Of a DNA stretch of 12,962 nt, positions 12,886 through 12,962 are shown one piece after another. This DNA comes from a bacterium (lineage in GTDB: Bacteria; Bacillota; Bacilli; Lactobacillales; Streptococcaceae), in assembly GCA_905221095.1 (NCBI GenBank), contig CAJNBV010000018.1:1-12962 (forward strand), in the 5' to 3' direction. Position 1 is the first letter of the stretch, and each line of letters begins with the position of its first letter. A program made the position numbers and the translations under genes. The notes under the pieces were generated by a model. That model did no database searches. It saw nothing but the letters and a program-made list of their open reading frames with translations, and was not told where the DNA came from.

Positions 12886-12962
12886 AGCTGTGATAGCTGT
12901 GATAGCTGTGATAGCTGTGATAGCTGTGATAGCTGTGATAGCTGTGATAGCTGTGATAGCTG
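12886..12962. repeat. 9-bp tandem repeat (VNTR), right copy
   Basis: AGCTG followed by eight perfect TGATAGCTG units runs to the last base of the window (77 nt in all), so the tract is cut off. It has the same unit and orientation as 1-122, and 12890-12962 equals 1-73 exactly. It starts three bases after the -10 hexamer, so it forms the initially transcribed region of the promoter at 12855-12883. Confidence 0.98.

Noticed and set aside
1..12962. Plasmid or phage genome, suggested by the direct terminal repeats
   Set aside because: No replication, partition, mobilisation, integrase or structural gene is present. The terminal identity is a simple tandem repeat that could also result from assembly.

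Overview
The window looks like Firmicute DNA from the Streptococcus mitis/oralis/pneumoniae group. It is AT-rich. Its single large gene has a YSIRK-type signal peptide and an LPXTG anchor. A BOX repeat, a dispersed element typical of pneumococcus and close relatives, lies downstream. The assignment rests on those features from memory, not on a database search.

Layout. Positions 1-122 are a 9-bp tandem repeat (unit TGATAGCTG, 13 full units). Positions 123-231 form the rest of a leader region, with an AU-rich 13-bp hairpin followed by a T-run and then a strong Shine-Dalgarno. One giant gene fills 232-12276 (4014 codons). It encodes a cell-wall-anchored modular surface protein: signal peptide, helical region, a putative ligand-binding head, Ig-like modules including two near-full tandem copies of a ~570-residue block, two Ig/calcium-binding (TSP3-like) pairs, nine ~90-residue stalk repeats, a MucBP-like domain and an LPNTG sorting signal. 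Positions 12277-12854 are non-coding and hold an inverted repeat, a strong hairpin terminator, a BOX element, about 300 bp with no convincing gene, a second small terminator-like hairpin and two short palindromes. Positions 12855-12883 are a good extended -10 promoter. Right behind it, from 12886 to the window end, the same 9-bp repeat resumes for 8 full units.

How it fits together. The right edge shows promoter then repeat; the left edge shows repeat, leader hairpin, SD and adhesin gene. Read as one leader, these give promoter, variable repeat at the transcription start, hairpin, then giant adhesin, a plausible arrangement for tuning expression by repeat number. The window cannot show whether both edges are the same tract (circular or mis-circularised contig), a tandem duplication of the locus, or two different loci sharing one leader. 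The most interesting signal here is this leader and its topology. No replication, mobilisation, defence or CRISPR genes are visible.
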